DNA from: Peromyscus leucopus
Taxonomy: Eukaryota > Chordata > Mammalia > Rodentia > Cricetidae
DNA length: 64,000 bases
Reading direction: 5' to 3'
Assembly (NCBI RefSeq): GCF_004664715.2
Contig: NC_051069.1
Span: 1,678,001-1,742,000 of the forward strand
Every line of letters begins with the position of its first letter. Within the stretch, counting starts at the first letter, position 1. Below the pieces are notes generated by a model, which worked only from the letters and a program-made list of their open reading frames with translations, searched no databases and had not been told where the DNA came from. Positions 22,983 through 33,412 of the stretch are shown in pieces. A program made the position numbers and the translations under genes.

Positions 22983-23187
22983 AAGAAGACAATTTAAATT
23001 AAAAGACAGTCAGAACTGACAACATTTAAAAAACCCTAATGATAAAAACATTATTTTACAAACCAGAGCCTAGTGTTACCCAAATTAGAATGGTCTTTGA
23101 GGAGCCGTGTTAGAAGTGGGTGATGACGGCGGCCTCTTAGGGGCCTGGGCCTGCCCACTGAGGTTCATGGGAGAAGCTCGGTAGATG

Positions 23188-23376
23188 TGGGCCAGAAAGG
23201 TAGTTCAGTTGATAGAGACCGGGTGGAGAATTTGTGACACCCTGAGCTCTAGCCCCAGGACAACATAAACTTGGCATGATGCCCCTTGCTTGTAAACCCT
23301 GGCACTTGGGAGATGGAGGCAAGACCAGAAGTTCAAGTCATCCTTGGCTATAGCCTGGGACACATGGGACCCAGAG
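23188..23376 (+). mobile_element. B4 SINE
   Basis: GGGCCAGAAAGGTAGTTCAG head, CAGGACAACATAAACTTGGC junction and B1-like body (CTGGCACTTGGGAGATGGAG, GTCATCCTTGGCTATAGCC). The 3' end passes into the purine tract. Confidence 0.75.
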
Positions 23377-23783
23377 ACAGGGAGAGGGGAGAGGAAAGGA
23401 AGAGAAAAAGGAAAAAGAGGAGGAGAAAAGAGGAAGGAAAGCAGGAAGGGAGGGAGGGAGGAAGGAAGGAAGGGAGAGAGGGAGGGAGAGAGGGAGGGGA
23501 GAGAGGAAGGGAGAGAGAGGAAAGAAAGCAGGGAGGGAGGGAGGGAGGGAGGGGAGAGAGGAAAGAAAGCAGGGAGGGAGGGAGGGAGAGAGAGGAAAGA
23601 AAGCAGGGAGGGAGAGAGGGAGGGAGGGGAGAGAGGAAAGAAAGCAGGGAGGGAGGGAGGGAGGAAGGAAGGAAGGAAGGAAGGAAGGAAGGAAGGAAGG
23701 AAGGAAGGAAGGAAGGAAGGAAAGAAGGAAGGAAGGAAGGAAAGAAGGAAGGAAAGAAGGAAGGAAAGAAAGAGGGAAGGAAG
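23377..23783. repeat. About 400-bp polypurine tract, GGAA/GGGA-rich
   Basis: Almost pure purine on the plus strand. The motif GAGAGGAAAGAAAGCAGGGA recurs at 23515, 23556, 23590 and 23631, interrupting with single C bases. A run of six G3-G4 blocks with 1-nt A loops lies at 23531-23554. The 3' half is regular GGAA. All open frames over it are repeat artefacts. Confidence 0.97.
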
Positions 23784-24302
23784 TCTTTTCCTGGGCATGG
23801 AAAATACTGAACGGATCTATGGACCGTTTGGATGCACTGAAGGTGTCTAGGACAGTATAGTCGGGCCCTGACGCAGGAGCACTTCGGTCTTTCTAACGCA
23901 GATGTATCACCCTTTTTGAACTGTCTTCATAAATGATTTTGAACACCCCCCAGCACATGAACATTCATTTGCTTACGCATCGTAGAACACTAGACACACA
24001 CACAAAATAAATCTCCTAATGCGGTACAAAGAAAACCCTGGGGGTCTTCTGGCTTCACTATGCATCTAAGCAGCTCCCTCCTAGGCAATGGCTCTTGCTG
24101 CAGCTCTGGAGAAGTTCACTCCATTGTTCCTGGGATGAGCCCACCACTTTTCCTTCTCTGAGTCCCTTCAGCTGACTGTGGCTGTGGGAGCAGTTGGATG
24201 GTGGCGCCACTGCTTTCCTGTTCCTGTCACATTCCTTTTGTAGAGCTATGACAACATTACTCTTGATCCTCTGGGTAAATTTAAAACAATTTCAAAAATA
24301 AT
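23784..24302. other. Unique sequence, no gene recognised
   Basis: Nothing assigned. Confidence 0.45.
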
Positions 24303-24628
24303 AGGGGGCCAGAGAGATGGCCCAATCATTAAGATGCAGCTGTTCAAGCACAAGAACCTGAGTTCAGATCTCCAGCACTGTGTGGGGGAAAAAAGGTGCA
24401 TATGCCTGTAATCCCAGCACTGGGGAGGTGGAGACATGAGCGTGATGGCCATCCAATCTTGCTGAGTCTGTGAGCTCCAGGTTAAATGGGAGATTCTGTC
24501 TAAAAATCAGTAAATTCATGAGGTAGAGAGCAGGTGAGGAAAACATCCAATAGCAGCCTCTATCCTTAACTACACACACACACACACATATGCCCATGCA
24601 CACACACCAACACATAATCATACCACCA
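24303..24628 (+). mobile_element. RSINE1/B4A-type SINE with CA tail
   Basis: GGGGGCCAGAGAGATGGCCC, GAACCTGAGTTCAGATCTCC, CCTGTAATCCCAGCACTGGG and GTGAGCTCCAGGTTAAATGG, then a CA-rich 3' end (about 24570-24612). Confidence 0.88.
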
Positions 24629-24639
24629 CCACTATTATT

Positions 24640-24836
24640 AGGATTGCTGAGTGCTTTACATGTACTTTATCACTTAATCAGATTGGAGAGACATTAGTCC
24701 CACAGCACAGCTGAGGATAACTAAAATTCAGAATCCTACCCAAGGGCACTCAGCTAGTAAGTACAAGACCAGGGATTTGAACCCAGACCTGATTCTCATC
24801 CTTCACTCTTGACTATAGATCACACTGCCTCCCAAA
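24640..24836 (-). mobile_element. MIR SINE (mammal-wide)
   Basis: TGAGTGCTTTACATGTACTT, CCACAGCACAGCTGAGGATA, CAAGGGCACTCAGCTAGTAA and GATTTGAACCCAGACCTGAT are the reversed MIR core. Predates rodent divergence. Confidence 0.85.
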
Positions 24837-25479
24837 TAAGTCACTGTGATTGATGGGACCTCTTCTATGAACAAGGCACTCACCCCACATGTAGATCTCT
24901 AACACTCATTGTGGACTTGTGTCTATAGAGTGTGACTCTCAGTAATTCTGACATACAAGTACCTTTGTTTTCTATAGCTCAGCTGAATCCATGTCTCCAA
25001 ATGCTTGTTTTTAGGCATCCCTGAATTCTTTCTCTATCCCACCCCCAGCTAGACCATAGTTCTGGAGCAGACACAGCACTCAGGCGTGAGTTGAGGGACA
25101 GTACCTGGCCCTCCAAAATCTGCTCACATAGATGGACACTGAGTGTCAGTCTGTTCTATTGTCATCTTGACCTGTTGACTTAGAAGGCTCAGCATGGCTC
25201 CAACATCAGGCCAGGAATACCCTTCTAGTATCTGCTAGCACATGCAGAATGTTTTCCATCTGGGGTCTTCCTGCCAAGGTTTCTACAAAGCAAGGGATCA
25301 TACCCTCTGCACTCAACTCCAGGGACAAGTCTCCCCTTCCCCAACACCTCTAAGTCTGGGAGACTATCTTTCCAGTGATGGGAAGGTGGAAGGTTCCTTC
25401 TCCCTTCATGTCCCTTTAAAACATTTTAGCCCAATTTGATTTCTCCATGTCCTATGACTCGAGTCTGTGGTGTCTTCAA
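24837..25479. other. Unique sequence, no gene recognised
   Basis: Nothing assigned. Confidence 0.45.
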
Positions 25480-25855
25480 TAACAGGACCTTACCGTCAAG
25501 TTCTGGAGGATGAGCAAGAGTGAGGGCGAGGCCAGTAACGTTTGTAGAGCTTTTGGCAACTGGTAGTTGCTGAGGAGGGAGGGAGAGTCCATTTCTTTAG
25601 GGATGCAGCCCTAAGCGGATCCCTGCACTCTGGAGAATGTCTAACACCTGTGCCTGTATCGGCAACTCTAAATAGACTCTGTGGGTTTTTTTTTAAAGGG
25701 CACATGAAGTTGGGAATTAATGGTGGTTATAGGGGTAGGGGAGGAAATGGAGGGGAGGGGAGGGAGTGTATTTGATTAAAATGCATTGTACGTTATATTC
25801 ATTTTATGTATGAAATTCAAACAGTTAAAAAAGAAATTTAGCCCTTTGCTGGTCT
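25480..25855 (+). mobile_element. Rodent L1 3' UTR end (Lx-like)
   Basis: AACTGGTAGTTGCTGAGGAG, CTTTAGGGATGCAGCCCTAA, CATGAAGTTGGGAATTAATG, a G-rich block and GTATTTGATTAAAATGCATT before an A-rich end: a 5'-truncated L1 tail. Confidence 0.75.
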
Positions 25856-26261
25856 TGGTTGGTTACAGCTCCCCTGCCCTGGGATCTCATGCTTTAGGAA
25901 GACAAAGACCATGTAGACTTATATTACTTTATCCCTCTTAAGTGGGAGAAATGGAGAAGGGACAGTTAGGGGAAAGTAGGTGGGAATCCTAAACTATTAT
26001 CTCAGACCATGCTATCCCCACTTTAGAGATAAGATAATAGACGCCACTGATGTTATTTAACATTCTGCACAGATAGCAGATAGCGGAAACAGGAAGGTTC
26101 TAGACACCTCCTGGCCGTTATACTATGATCTTCTTGCCTGCTGGGAGAGGACACTCCTTCTCCTTGTTGCTGTGAAAATGTCACAGAGCATGAAATGGGG
26201 AGAGGAGAAATCTGGGGTGGAGCAAGTGACCGAATTCAAAAAGCTAGAACAACCGTGGAGG
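25856..26261. other. Unique sequence, no gene recognised
   Basis: Nothing assigned. Confidence 0.45.
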
Positions 26262-26344
26262 TTTCCTTCCTTCCTTCCTTCCTTCCTTCCTTCCTTCCTT
26301 CCCTCCTTCCTTCCTTCCCTCCTTTCTTTCTGTCTATCTTTCTC
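26262..26344. repeat. (TTCC)n microsatellite
   Basis: About 15 TTCC units with a few CTCC/TTTC variants. The open frames over it (FLPSFLPS type) are artefacts. Confidence 0.95.
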
Positions 26345-26734
26345 TCTTTTCTTAAAAAAGGAAAATGTGCTGGTGGAGAATAGAGACGGAGGCAGGCAGA
26401 CTCACTGTTTTTGGTAAGTTCACCTGCAGAGTGAGGTGGGAGTTGGGAATGGTTGCTACAACATCCAGAAAAGGAGAGGAGAGCATGCGAGTGGGAGAGG
26501 GACCCAAGGCGGCTGGTCAAATGGTTTTAGGAGCTGAACTCTTAGTGTGAAAGAAATGAAATTTTCAGGTCCTTCTTAACTATGCAAATCAGGAAGGCGA
26601 TAACCCCAAATCCAGGAACCCAGGAACCCAACCCTTGCTCAGGAATCAGCAATCATGGATGGTTCCCATGTTTCAGGAAGGAAACACAGCCACAGAGCAC
26701 ACGGGCTTAGGACTGGAATCAAGACCATTCATAG
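26345..26734. other. Unique sequence, no gene recognised
   Basis: Nothing assigned. Confidence 0.45.
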
Positions 26735-27038
26735 CTACATGTGCACATGCATGTGGGAAGCCAATGCTGGCATCGGGTGTCTCCCCCAATCACTCTCCAC
26801 CTTGCTTTTTGAGACAGGGTCTCTCATTGGGACCTACAGCTTTCTAGTTATGTGAGGCCGGCTGGCCACCGAGCCCCAGGGGTCAGCCTCGCTCTGCCTC
26901 CCCAGCACTGGGGGTTACAAGAACGTGCTCATGTCTGGATTTTTTTTTTTTTAATTAATGTGGAGTCGGGGGACCAAATTCAGACCTCATGTTTGCACAG
27001 CAAGCGGTTTCGTCGCTGAGCTGCCTCCCCAGCCTCTG
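26735..27038 (-). mobile_element. RSINE1/B4A-type SINE
   Basis: CAATCACTCTCCACCTTGCT, TTTTGAGACAGGGTCTCTCA, GGCCGGCTGGCCACCGAGC, TCCCCAGCACTGGGGGTTAC, and a reversed head ending GAGCTGCCTCCCCAGCCTC. Confidence 0.88.
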
Positions 27039-27059
27039 CAGAGAGCTTTTCAGTCCGTC

Positions 27060-27713
27060 ATTGGCAGACAACACCTGACACTATCTAACTGCCTGCTAAC
27101 AGTTCCCACAATCCACTGGGGGGCCTAAGAGCCAACACAGACTCCATAAAGGCAAATCCGAACTGTTCATCACCCCCCACCCGACCCATTCCACTCATAG
27201 CTGCCCCGTCTCAGTTGATGGCAGCCCCATTGATCTATTTGCATAAACCAAAAGCCTTGGCGTCATCCTTCACTCTTTTCCCACCTCCTCCCTCCCAGAA
27301 ACCCAAGGAACCCACTAGCTCCACTTCCAAAAACAATCCAGCCCCGATCCGGCCCCATTGTTCCTTTGCGCCAACCACCATCAAGGCTCCACGGCTCCAT
27401 TACAGTGCCCTCTTCAATCAGCTTTACCCTTGCTCACCTGCAGAACAACACAGATCATGAGTCTTTTATGTAAAAGCCATAGACCTAGGATGAGTCTTCC
27501 CGCCATCTTTGTATTCTTAGAGCACACCAAACATGTTCCAACCTCAGGACCATTGCCCTAACTGTCTGAAACTCTTTTCTCCGCCCACAGAATGACCCCT
27601 TTATGTCCCTCAACCCTCTATTTCAAGTTCAATTTCTGAACAAGATTCGCTCTGACCACTCTATTTAAAATCACTGCCTCCTCCATTATCCCTGTTATTT
27701 CTTTTTTTTTTTT
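27060..27713 (+). mobile_element. Ancient L2 LINE, ORF2 end and 3' region
   Basis: Recognisable L2 order: AAAGCCTTGGCGTCATCCTT, CACTCTTTTCCCACCTCCTC, GCTCTGACCACTCTATTTAA and CACTGCCTCCTCCATTATCC. Heavily mutated. It continues at 28108 after two younger SINE insertions. Confidence 0.75.
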
Positions 27714-27716
27714 TTT

Positions 27717-27897
27717 AAAGATTTATTTATTTATTATGTGTACAGTGTTCTGTTTGCATTCATCCCTGCAGGCCAGAAGAGGGCACCAGATCTCATTACA
27801 GGTGGTTGTGAGCCACCATATGGGTGCTGGGAATTGAACTCAGGACCTCTGGAAGAACAGCCAGTATTCTTAACCTCTGAGCCATCTCTCCAGCCCC
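27717..27897 (-). mobile_element. B2/B3 SINE inserted in L2
   Basis: AAAGATTTATTTATTTATTA, GGCCAGAAGAGGGCACCAGA, GGTGCTGGGAATTGAACTCA and GAGCCATCTCTCCAGCCCC. Flanked by TATTTCTTT-like direct repeats, consistent with target duplication. It holds a CCAGAAGAGGGC block known to resemble the CTCF core. Confidence 0.9.
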
Positions 27898-27904
27898 TAT
27901 TTCT

Positions 27905-28107
27905 TTATTTTTACTTTAGTTTTGGGGACAATATGTCATCTAGCACAGGCTGACTTTGAACTCACTGTGTAGCCAGAGATGACCTTGAATTCCTGATAAC
28001 TCCTGCCTCTACCTCCCAAGTGCTGGGTTAATAGGCATGTGCCACCATGGCCACTGCATTAGGGATCCAACCAAGCCCTCCACCAACTGAGCCGCCTTCC
28101 CAGCCGC
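27905..28107 (-). mobile_element. B4 SINE inserted in L2
   Basis: Reversed B1 body (TTTGAACTCACTGTGTAGCC, CTCCCAAGTGCTGGGTTAAT, CATGTGCCACCATGGCC) followed by a reversed ID-like head (AGGGATCCAACCAAGCCCTC, CCAACTGAGCCGCCTTCCCA). Confidence 0.8.
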
Positions 28108-28290
28108 ACAGGTCTCATACGTGGATCTCTGCTTTATTATGTCTACTTCCTATCGTATAATTCTCCTCACCCTCACAATACACAAACTCTGCAAGGACTG
28201 GAGTGCTTGTCTGTTTTATTCACTCCACTATCTCAACAGCCAAGAATAGTGCCCGGTACACAGTGGTGTTCAATATACGGCATTTATGTG
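28108..28290 (+). mobile_element. L2 LINE 3' end
   Basis: AACTCTGCAAGGACTGGAGT, CAACAGCCAAGAATAGTGCC and CGGTACACAGTGGTGTTCAA match the conserved L2 3' end and finish the element begun at 27060. Confidence 0.75.
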
Positions 28291-29909
28291 TTCAGTGTGT
28301 ACACACAAAATAAATAAAATTTAAACAGCACCAGAGAGCCAAGAAATCTTGCAAGCATTGCACATCACGGCATCTCCCCTGCACGCTTTTGCTGAATGAC
28401 CTTGCTTGGTAGCCCTCAGCACTCGACTGAACATTAATTAACCCAGTGAGTGAGTTTATCCTGGGGGAATCTCTCAACGGGGCTCTCAGCAAGACTCGGA
28501 GCTTTGCGTCTCACCCAGTTCTTTCTCAACCTAAGCTCACCAGTTTTCAGTCCCTCTCCCTCTCAACTGCCCCACCACACTTACATGGCAAGTGCCTGAA
28601 ACTTGGCTGAACTCAACAGGAAGCAGAACTCCGGGAGATGCTTCTCTCTCTTTGGGGTCAGCCTGCTACTTGAAAAACCACGTCCGTGACACCACCTCTC
28701 CTTCAAGGGGCTTTAGAGGGAAACACGGGCAACAATACAGAGGTCGCCTACCCCACATTTGATAAAATGTCCAAACACAACACACCGACTCTCAATTGAT
28801 TGATTCTGAACTGTGAGCTTGGCTCAAAAGGGAAAAAAAAAAAAGACCTAGTGAGGTGTTTTATTTACAAAATTTATCAAAATAAAAAGGGCTTCTGTGG
28901 GTCAATCTTTTTGGTACTAGATTTGGATTGGGGGAGGCAAAGAAAGTATCCAAACACTGGGTAATACGTTTTAAGGTTAATAATTAATGGGGGCCTTCCC
29001 CAACTGAGTACCAAGAAGCATTCTGGTCTCTTTAGTTCTAGACATTTAGCAAGAAGACCTCAGACGCCAGGGTGAGACAAGAGACATGGGAAGTCCCATC
29101 CAAGGCCCCCTCTTCCTCATTTTATGCATCTTTATCCAGTCAAGTGCCTGCGGACAAGGCTTGGGAACAGGTAGGAATTTATCTTTTCTCTAGAAACAGC
29201 TGTGGATTTGTCTTTGTTAAATGCATTACAGAGATTGACAATGGATGGAAAATGCTTCCAAGCACACCAAGCGGTTCTGTTAGTGGCACCCAAGGCACCC
29301 AGCACTGTGCATCACTTTGTAAAAGGGACTGGATTTCCAAAAGGCCTCTCTGAAAGTGGATGTCGTCAAAGCCCCTGCAACTAGCAGTGCGCTCTCTTTC
29401 AGGGGTGACGTGGACAATGTGGGGGATTTCCTCAGCAGACAATGATCTGAAAGACGTGGGGCCTTCCTAAGGCTTCATTTGGATTCTAATCTGCTATCTG
29501 TTACGCAGTGTGCAAACAAATGCTCTGTCTTACTGGGGTTGTGAAATCGCCTTGCTCTCCCCAAAGAGAGAGGAATCTGAGTCCTATTTGGAGTCCGGTT
29601 GAAAGAAGGAATGTCATTGCATGTTTGCTAGTCTTTAGTTTTCTAACATTTTTTTTCCTGGACTAAAGAGACCAGCAGTCTACCTGTTTATTCTGTGGTT
29701 TCATAAACTAGACTGATGGCCATGGATACACTTACATGTTCCATCATCAGGCAGTTAGAGTCGGTTTCCTAGCTGAATGGTATGTTAGACCAGCAAATGA
29801 TGGGACTGAAATGACTAAACAATTTGACCAAATTAGACAAGGGTTTGGAACCTTTCTTCTGCACCTTTCAAGATCTGGTGGTAGAGACCCAAATTGCTTT
29901 TAATTTTTA
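28291..29909. other. Unique sequence, no gene recognised
   Basis: About 1.6 kb nearly free of transposons, with an AT-rich part (28860-29000). It could hold conserved noncoding DNA. I see no exon. Confidence 0.5.
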
Positions 29910-30088
29910 TGGATGGATGGATGGATGGATGGATGGATGGATGGATGGATGTGTGGGTGGGTGGATGTGTGGGTGGGTGGATGTGTGGGTGGGTGGATGT
30001 GTGGGTGGGTGGATGTGTGGGTGGGTGGATGGGTGGGTGGGTGGATGGGTGGGTGGGTGGATGGATGGGTGGATGGATGGATGGATAG
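29910..30088. repeat. GGAT/GGGT minisatellite with 16-bp units
   Basis: (GGAT)n leads into five exact copies of GTGTGGGTGGGTGGAT (29951-30030) and two of GGGTGGGTGGGTGGAT (30031-30062), then GGAT again. The plus strand at 30031-30060 is a strong G-quadruplex motif. The MDGW/VGGW and THPPTHP frames are artefacts. Confidence 0.98.
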
Positions 30089-30190
30089 ATTGATTTGGAG
30101 ACAGCATCTATGTAGCCCAAGCTGGCCTCAGCCTTGAGGTCCTTCTGAACACTGAAGTAACAGACTTGAGCCTCTACATCCACCAGTCTT
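30089..30190 (-). mobile_element. B1-like fragment
   Basis: TTTGGAGACAGCATCTATGT, AGCCCAAGCTGGCCTCAGCC and CTGAACACTGAAGTAACAGA: a diverged reversed B1. Confidence 0.6.
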
Positions 30191-30216
30191 AGACTTCTCT
30201 TTCCTCAAAGGCTATG

Positions 30217-30856
30217 CTTGGGACTGGAAAGATGGCTCCGTGGTTAAGGGTCCTTGCTGCTCTTCTGGAAGACCCACGTGCAGCTCCCAGCATCCACATC
30301 AGATAGCTCATCCACAACTCCCTGTAACTCCAGGGGATCTGACACTCTTCTGGCCTCCACAGACTCTGGCACTTATGTGGTATACGATCTTAGTTAGGAT
30401 TTGTATTGTTGTGATAAACACCATGACCAAAAGTAACTTGTAGAGGAAAAGGCTTATTTCAGCTTACATGTCCCAATCATAGCCCATTATGAAGGGAAGT
30501 CAGGGCAGGACCCTGGGAGCAGGAACTGAAGCAGAGGCACAGTGCTTATTGACTTGCTCCCCTTGGCTTACCGAGCCTGGTCTCTAACATCATCAAGGAC
30601 CACTAGCCCAGGAGAGGCACCACCCACAGTGAACTGGGCTCTCTAACATCATCAAGGACCACTAGCCCAGGACAGGCACCACCCACAGTGAACTGGGCTT
30701 CTCCCACACCAATCGTCAATCAAGAAAACACACCAAAGGCTTGCCCACAGGCCCGTCTGGTGGTGACATTTTCTCAGCTTTAGTTCCCTCTTCCAAACTG
30801 ACTCTAGCCTGTGTCAAGTTGACAACACTAGCCAGTGCATGCACATACACACATGC

Positions 30857-30901
<45 letters not shown>

Positions 30902-30912
30902 TTAAAAAAAAT
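30217..30912 (+). mobile_element. B3 SINE split by an ORR1 LTR
   Basis: 5' part at 30217-30387 (GGGACTGGAAAGATGGCTCC, CTCCAGGGGATCTGACACTC, CACTTATGTGGTATAC). 3' tail at 30838-30912 (CACATACACACATGCAAC, a CA run, then A-rich). An ORR1 LTR lies between. Confidence 0.8.
30388..30836 (-). mobile_element. ORR1 LTR nested in B3, with internal 59-bp duplication
   Basis: TTAGTTAGGATTTGTATTGT, CACCATGACCAAAAGTAACT, GGCACCACCCACAGTGAACT and TGTGTCAAGTTGACAACACT are the reversed ORR1 sequence. A 59-bp block is tandemly duplicated (30581-30639, 30640-30698) with one mismatch. That makes the LTR longer than usual. Confidence 0.88.
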
Positions 30913-32137
30913 CCTATGCTTACAGAGAGATCAAAAAACTTTGAGAATCAATCAATGGCTTACTAATAGGGTTGTGTACCTGAAAATTCCAGAAAGTTTT
31001 TCCCCTTAAGAAAAAATAGACTGTTCTTTTGAATTTATTATTTCATAGCCTACATCAGTTATTAATTTCATATTAATTACTTCTTCTTACTGATCATTTT
31101 GTGTGCCACAGATAATGCTAGTAGTTTGCTTAGATCATCTTATTCTTAATGCCCTGTCTAAAAGTATCCCTCACATCATAATTTAGATCCATTCATGTAA
31201 AAATTCTGATGATTTTTTTGTTTTGTGTTTTTTGTTGACTTCTATACTTGAATTAAAATATTAAAGTATGAGTAAGTCAGATTAGTTTGTAGCAACAGCA
31301 CTGAATGTCACTTTCTTGCTGTTCACATCTCTCAAAAGGGAGAATAAATCTGGACCCACAGAGCACATGACACTGCCCACCATTGTCAGCCTGAAGATGT
31401 GAGACCAACTAAATTCTTGTGGAAGCAGCGGGGGAATTATAGAATGTACTGATAGTTGTATCAATCTCTTGCTCCCTCTTTGTAGAAAAAGAGAGAGACA
31501 GACAGACAAAGGGAGAAGACTAGGGACCAAAACAGAAGCAATGCTGTTTCCACTTTTCAGGAAGAATGTTCTATATGAGATAAAAACCTATGTAAAATGA
31601 GTCTGGAGACAGAAGTTAGACGAGAGGAGGAAAGGAGCGTTAACCATCCATCTATTCAGTTAACAACATGTATTTAGATTTAGTGGGTATTAGGAAATGT
31701 GTGAGTTGATGGAGGGCCAGGGTGAACATAATCTGCTCAGAAAGATGTCTGACAGTTACTCAGATTGCTTTGTAACTCCAGTGTGGTCACAGATGTAATG
31801 GAGGCCAGGGTGCTCAGTCAGACTGTGATGAGCAGAGATTAGCTCAGGTCTAATCTACAGTGGATGAAAGTTGACAGAATATTAATTTGGATTAAATTGC
31901 TCTTTAATCCAAACCCCGAAGCTGAGTCTGGATGTGGAGAGGGAGCACTGAGGAGGGGAAAGAATTTGAAATACAAAACTCGCACGTGGCCAGGAAGGCC
32001 CCTCCTGATCACGATATCCGTCTTTATTCCCTGGGTTCACAGTGGGTCAGGTTTTCTCTGCCTCTTGACCAAGAATATTGCATTTGGTTTTTACTGAAAT
32101 GTATATCACATAGTTATATAATAAAGAGAAAAACGTA
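30913..32137. other. Unique sequence with a homeodomain-type palindrome
   Basis: No gene or transposon recognised over about 1.2 kb. Contains the inverted repeat annotated at 31886-31913. Confidence 0.5.
31886..31913. promoter_or_regulatory. Inverted TTTGGATTAAA pair (two TAATCC sites)
   Basis: Perfect 11-bp arms TTTGGATTAAA and TTTAATCCAAA separated by TTGCTC. Each arm holds TAATCC/GGATTA, the site preferred by K50 homeodomains such as OTX, CRX and PITX. The sequence is seen; the regulatory role is inferred. Confidence 0.35.
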
Positions 32138-32245
32138 TAGAGCAGGACATCATACCTGTAGCTGCAGCACTGGAGAAGCTGAAGCAGGAGGATTGCTGTG
32201 AGTTTGGGGCCAACTTGAGCTTTAGAGTGAGACCCTATCTCACAA
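32138..32245 (+). mobile_element. Old B1/PB1-type SINE
   Basis: CATCATACCTGTAGCTGCAG, AGCTGAAGCAGGAGGATTGC, GAGTTTGGGGCCAACTTGAG and GAGACCCTATCTCACAAAAG. Confidence 0.75.
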
Positions 32246-33126
32246 AAGTGGGATGAGAGGGAGAGAGGGAAGAAAGAGGCTGTATCATAAGTCCTCAAAA
32301 AAAAAAATGTCCACAAACTGAACTCACACCCCCAAAGCTTCCCTTGAGAACCCCTTAAGCCTTAACATGTCACGTTGCCTATTGGGAACTTGTTCCTTCA
32401 TGAGAAATCCCTTGAGCTCTCTCATGCCAGCCTCCTTTCCTTTGGAGTTGAGGGCCATCCATACACTTCCACATGGATCGTTCATTCATTCTCTTTGCTG
32501 GCATCATTGTGTAACTACACCAGACTTCATTCACCCATCCTGCCCTCAGGTGCAGACTGCTATTGCTGTTGACACTCGGGACTTGGAAATAATCCATGCC
32601 AAGCAGGTTTGGCCTTTCCCAACCCCCCCCCAATTCCCCCCTACCATGTCTTGGCACTATCTGGATTTTTCTCAACAGTCTCTTCATCCTGCTGTTTTTC
32701 TGGGTCCTGGTTTATCCAGAAGCTGAGGGAAGAAGCGCTAATTAGCAGTGGGTGACCCCAGGACAGAGGGCGAGAGTCAGGAGGCCTCTGGTCCCAGGAA
32801 ATCAGAATTTCCTCTGCAGTATGCAAACCCATCTGTCAGTGTAGACTGGTACAATGTCCTTCTGGGGAAACTGCAGGGCCGCCAGCATCCCATGGTGGAG
32901 CACTCCAGCAAATGGCTCTCAGTGGGGTGACTTTGCCTTCCTGAGTCCATCCAGCAGTGTGGGGAAGCATTTTTCATTGTACACCATAGAGAGAGCATTT
33001 CTCCACCTTCCAGCAGGCAGAGGTCAGAGGTGCCACCATCACCCTGTAGTGCACAGAAGGGTCCCACAACAGAGCATCATGGGGGGACCCACAAGGCTGA
33101 GGTCAACGAACTGATGTCAACATGAA
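32246..33126. other. Unique sequence, no gene recognised
   Basis: Holds a perfect 10-bp palindrome GCTAATTAGC (32737-32746) and an octamer-like ATGCAAAC (32821-32828). Open frames of 60-119 codons overlap on both strands and show no domain. Confidence 0.5.
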
Positions 33127-33412
33127 ACTTTGGGCTCGGTGGATAAAGTGCTTGTCACACGAACCATGAGGACTAAGTTCAAATCTCCATGTAGATCCAG
33201 ACATGGTAGCACACATCTGTCATCTCACCGCTCCCACAGGGAGATGGGAGGCAGAGACAGAAGACTCAGCAGAAGTTAATCAATGTGGCATATGCAATGG
33301 TGAACAACAAGATCCTGTCTCAAGCGAGGTAGAAAGCTGAGGCCCAGTGCCTGAGATTGTCCCCTGACCTCCACACATGCTCTATCTACACTCCCACACT
33401 CATGCACATTCT
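33127..33412 (+). mobile_element. RSINE1/B4A-type SINE
   Basis: TTTGGGCTCGGTGGATAAAG, GAGGACTAAGTTCAAATCTC, AGATCCTGTCTCAAGCGAGG and CCCCTGACCTCCACACATGC. Moderately decayed. Confidence 0.75.

Noticed and set aside
23205..23850. Frames of 168-197 codons on both strands
   Set aside because: Translation of the polypurine tract (EGRKEGRK, SFLPSFLP).
29824..30183. MDGW/VGGW and THPPTHP repeat proteins
   Set aside because: Minisatellite translation, open in opposite strands at once.
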